A DNA stretch of 64,000 nucleotides from JBELHO01 sp042091375 (GTDB taxonomy: Bacteria > Pseudomonadota > Gammaproteobacteria > Enterobacterales > Alteromonadaceae): assembly GCA_042091375.1 (NCBI GenBank), contig JBELHO010000006.1:62001-126000 (forward strand), given 5' to 3'. The first letter of the stretch is position 1. Every line of letters begins with the position of its first letter. The notes below the pieces were generated by a model, which was not told the origin of the DNA, did no database searches, and saw nothing but the letters and a program-made list of their open reading frames with translations. Made by a program: the position numbers and the translations under genes. Positions 63,352 through 64,000 of this stretch are shown here, in pieces.

Positions 63352-63848
63352 TGCCTAAAGGGCTAACTTTATTTATTTCTCTGGTTTTGTTGGTGGTCGC
63401 AACTAGCGCTGTTGGCCACCAACAAAAAGCTGCAGAAACAACGGTACTATTTAACAACAAAAGCAATAAACTGGAAGTAATGCATCGTTTTTATTTGCAT
63501 GACACTGAGCATGCGGTGCAATCATTATTTGATAAAAATGCCGATATTCTCAACTCTGCAAAAACTCATGATCAGTTTGCTGAGTATGTTGGCGAACAGT
63601 TTAAGATGCGAACTTTAAGCGATGAGAAGTTACCCTTAACTAATGTTGGTTCAGAAATTGAGGGTAAGTTCTTTTGGGTTTATCAAGAAACCACGTTACC
63701 GACAGAGCTAAAGGGCTTGAAATTGTTTAATGGTTCATTGCGCTCACTTTGGCCAACCCAGATCAATATGGTTAACATTGAAGGCGCAGGTCAATTGCGC
63801 ACTTTATATTTTAGTGAAAATCAAACTTGGCTTATCGCTGAATTTTAG
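63351..63848 (+). CDS. Small exported protein, DUF6702-like, coupled to the M1 peptidase
   Basis: Protein of 165 residues with a signal peptide (MPKGLTLFISLVLLVVATSAVGHQ). It is beta-rich: TTVLFNNKSNKLEVMHRFYLHDTEHAVQ near the N-terminus, then KFFWVYQETTLPTELKGL and LYFSENQTWLIAEF, the pattern of DUF6702. The translational overlap with the M1 peptidase and shared export suggest a partner or inhibitor. No catalytic motif is visible. A terminator follows at once. Confidence 0.83.
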   Translation: MPKGLTLFISLVLLVVATSAVGHQQKAAETTVLFNNKSNKLEVMHRFYLHDTEHAVQSLFDKNADILNSAKTHDQFAEYVGEQFKMRTLSDEKLPLTNVGSEIEGKFFWVYQETTLPTELKGLKLFNGSLRSLWPTQINMVNIEGAGQLRTLYFSENQTWLIAEF

Positions 63849-63872
63849 CTTTTCAGCAGTGACTTGCCAGTT

Positions 63873-63904
63873 AAAACGCCAACGCTTTTGCCTTGGCGTT
63901 TTTT
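63873..63904 (+). terminator. Terminator after the M1 peptidase operon
   Basis: AAAACGCCAA and TTGGCGTTTT pair around a 10-base loop, followed by a T-run. It lies 25 bases after the last stop codon. Confidence 0.88.
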
Positions 63905-64000
63905 ATACCGCAAATAACACCCAAGCAAAATACTCAACAGCAATTTTAACAGCTTCAAAGAGCCTATAGCGGCTTTATTCATTGACTTTTCAGGCAATGG

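Noticed and set aside
63846..64000. Open minus-strand frame to the right edge (about 50 codons)
   Set aside because: It contains the strong terminator of the plus-strand operon and its low-complexity Leu/Lys sequence matches nothing known. It could be the tail of a gene entering from the right, but chance is as likely.

Overview
The window is a 64-kb stretch of chromosome from an AT-rich marine gammaproteobacterium, most likely of the order Alteromonadales and close to Colwellia or Thalassotalea. This placement is inferred from gene content, gene order and protein similarity recalled from memory; no database search was run. Two core gammaproteobacterial neighbourhoods are recognisable. One is greA / yhbY / rlmE-ftsH-folP-glmM-tpiA-secG-tRNA-Leu(GAG), joined to dapB-carA-carB. 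The other is bamC / gcvR-bcp / perM / bepA-arsC / hda / purM-purN, which runs in an order close to that of E. coli. No phage, intact mobile element, CRISPR array or rRNA was seen.

Layout. 1-4.7 kb: the 3' part of a MATE efflux gene, then an operon of 2,4-dienoyl-CoA reductase (fadH), an SGNH-type hydrolase and an RhlG-like SDR. 4.8-5.8 kb: an exported HAD phosphatase. 5.9-15.1 kb: an accessory acyl-CoA catabolic island. It holds acyl-CoA ligase, MaoC hydratase, MFE-2-like SDR and thiolase on the minus strand, a divergent regulator with two TetR units in one chain, and an ALDH / iron ADH / thioesterase operon. 15.1-16.1 kb: a decayed patch abutting the 3' side of tRNA-Leu, with remnants of an IS481-like transposase and an OLD-family ATPase/nuclease. 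16.2-23.7 kb: housekeeping genes from secG to greA. 23.7-30.5 kb: carB, carA, dapB, a small unknown gene and an FKBP isomerase, with a 47-bp tandem duplication. 30.9-46.5 kb: a NhaC-type antiporter, bamC, gcvR, bcp, perM, a TusA-like gene, bepA, arsC-like, DUF2069, an HExxH lipoprotein, hda with DUF2066, purMN, DUF3108 and a class II amidotransferase. 46.6-53.6 kb: fadE, a TetR regulator, an aldehyde dehydrogenase and a second long acyl-CoA dehydrogenase; both dehydrogenase genes carry a FadR-like box. 53.8-60.4 kb: a putative Fur-controlled iron operon of DUF4856 lipoprotein, imelysin, FecA-like TonB receptor and a sterol-desaturase-like membrane protein. 60.9-63.8 kb: an M1-family peptidase translationally coupled to a small exported protein.

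How the genes work together. Lipid and acyl-CoA use is the main accessory theme: fadH, fadE, a second acyl-CoA dehydrogenase, an R-specific beta-oxidation module without its own dehydrogenase, three aldehyde/alcohol dehydrogenases and dedicated TetR regulators. Iron acquisition is the second theme. The parts most worth following up are the tandem-TetR regulator with its dyad site, the iron operon with its internal stem-loops and upstream tandem repeats, the decayed island beside the tRNA, and an unrecognised HExxH lipoprotein. Nothing here can be called a new system from sequence alone.
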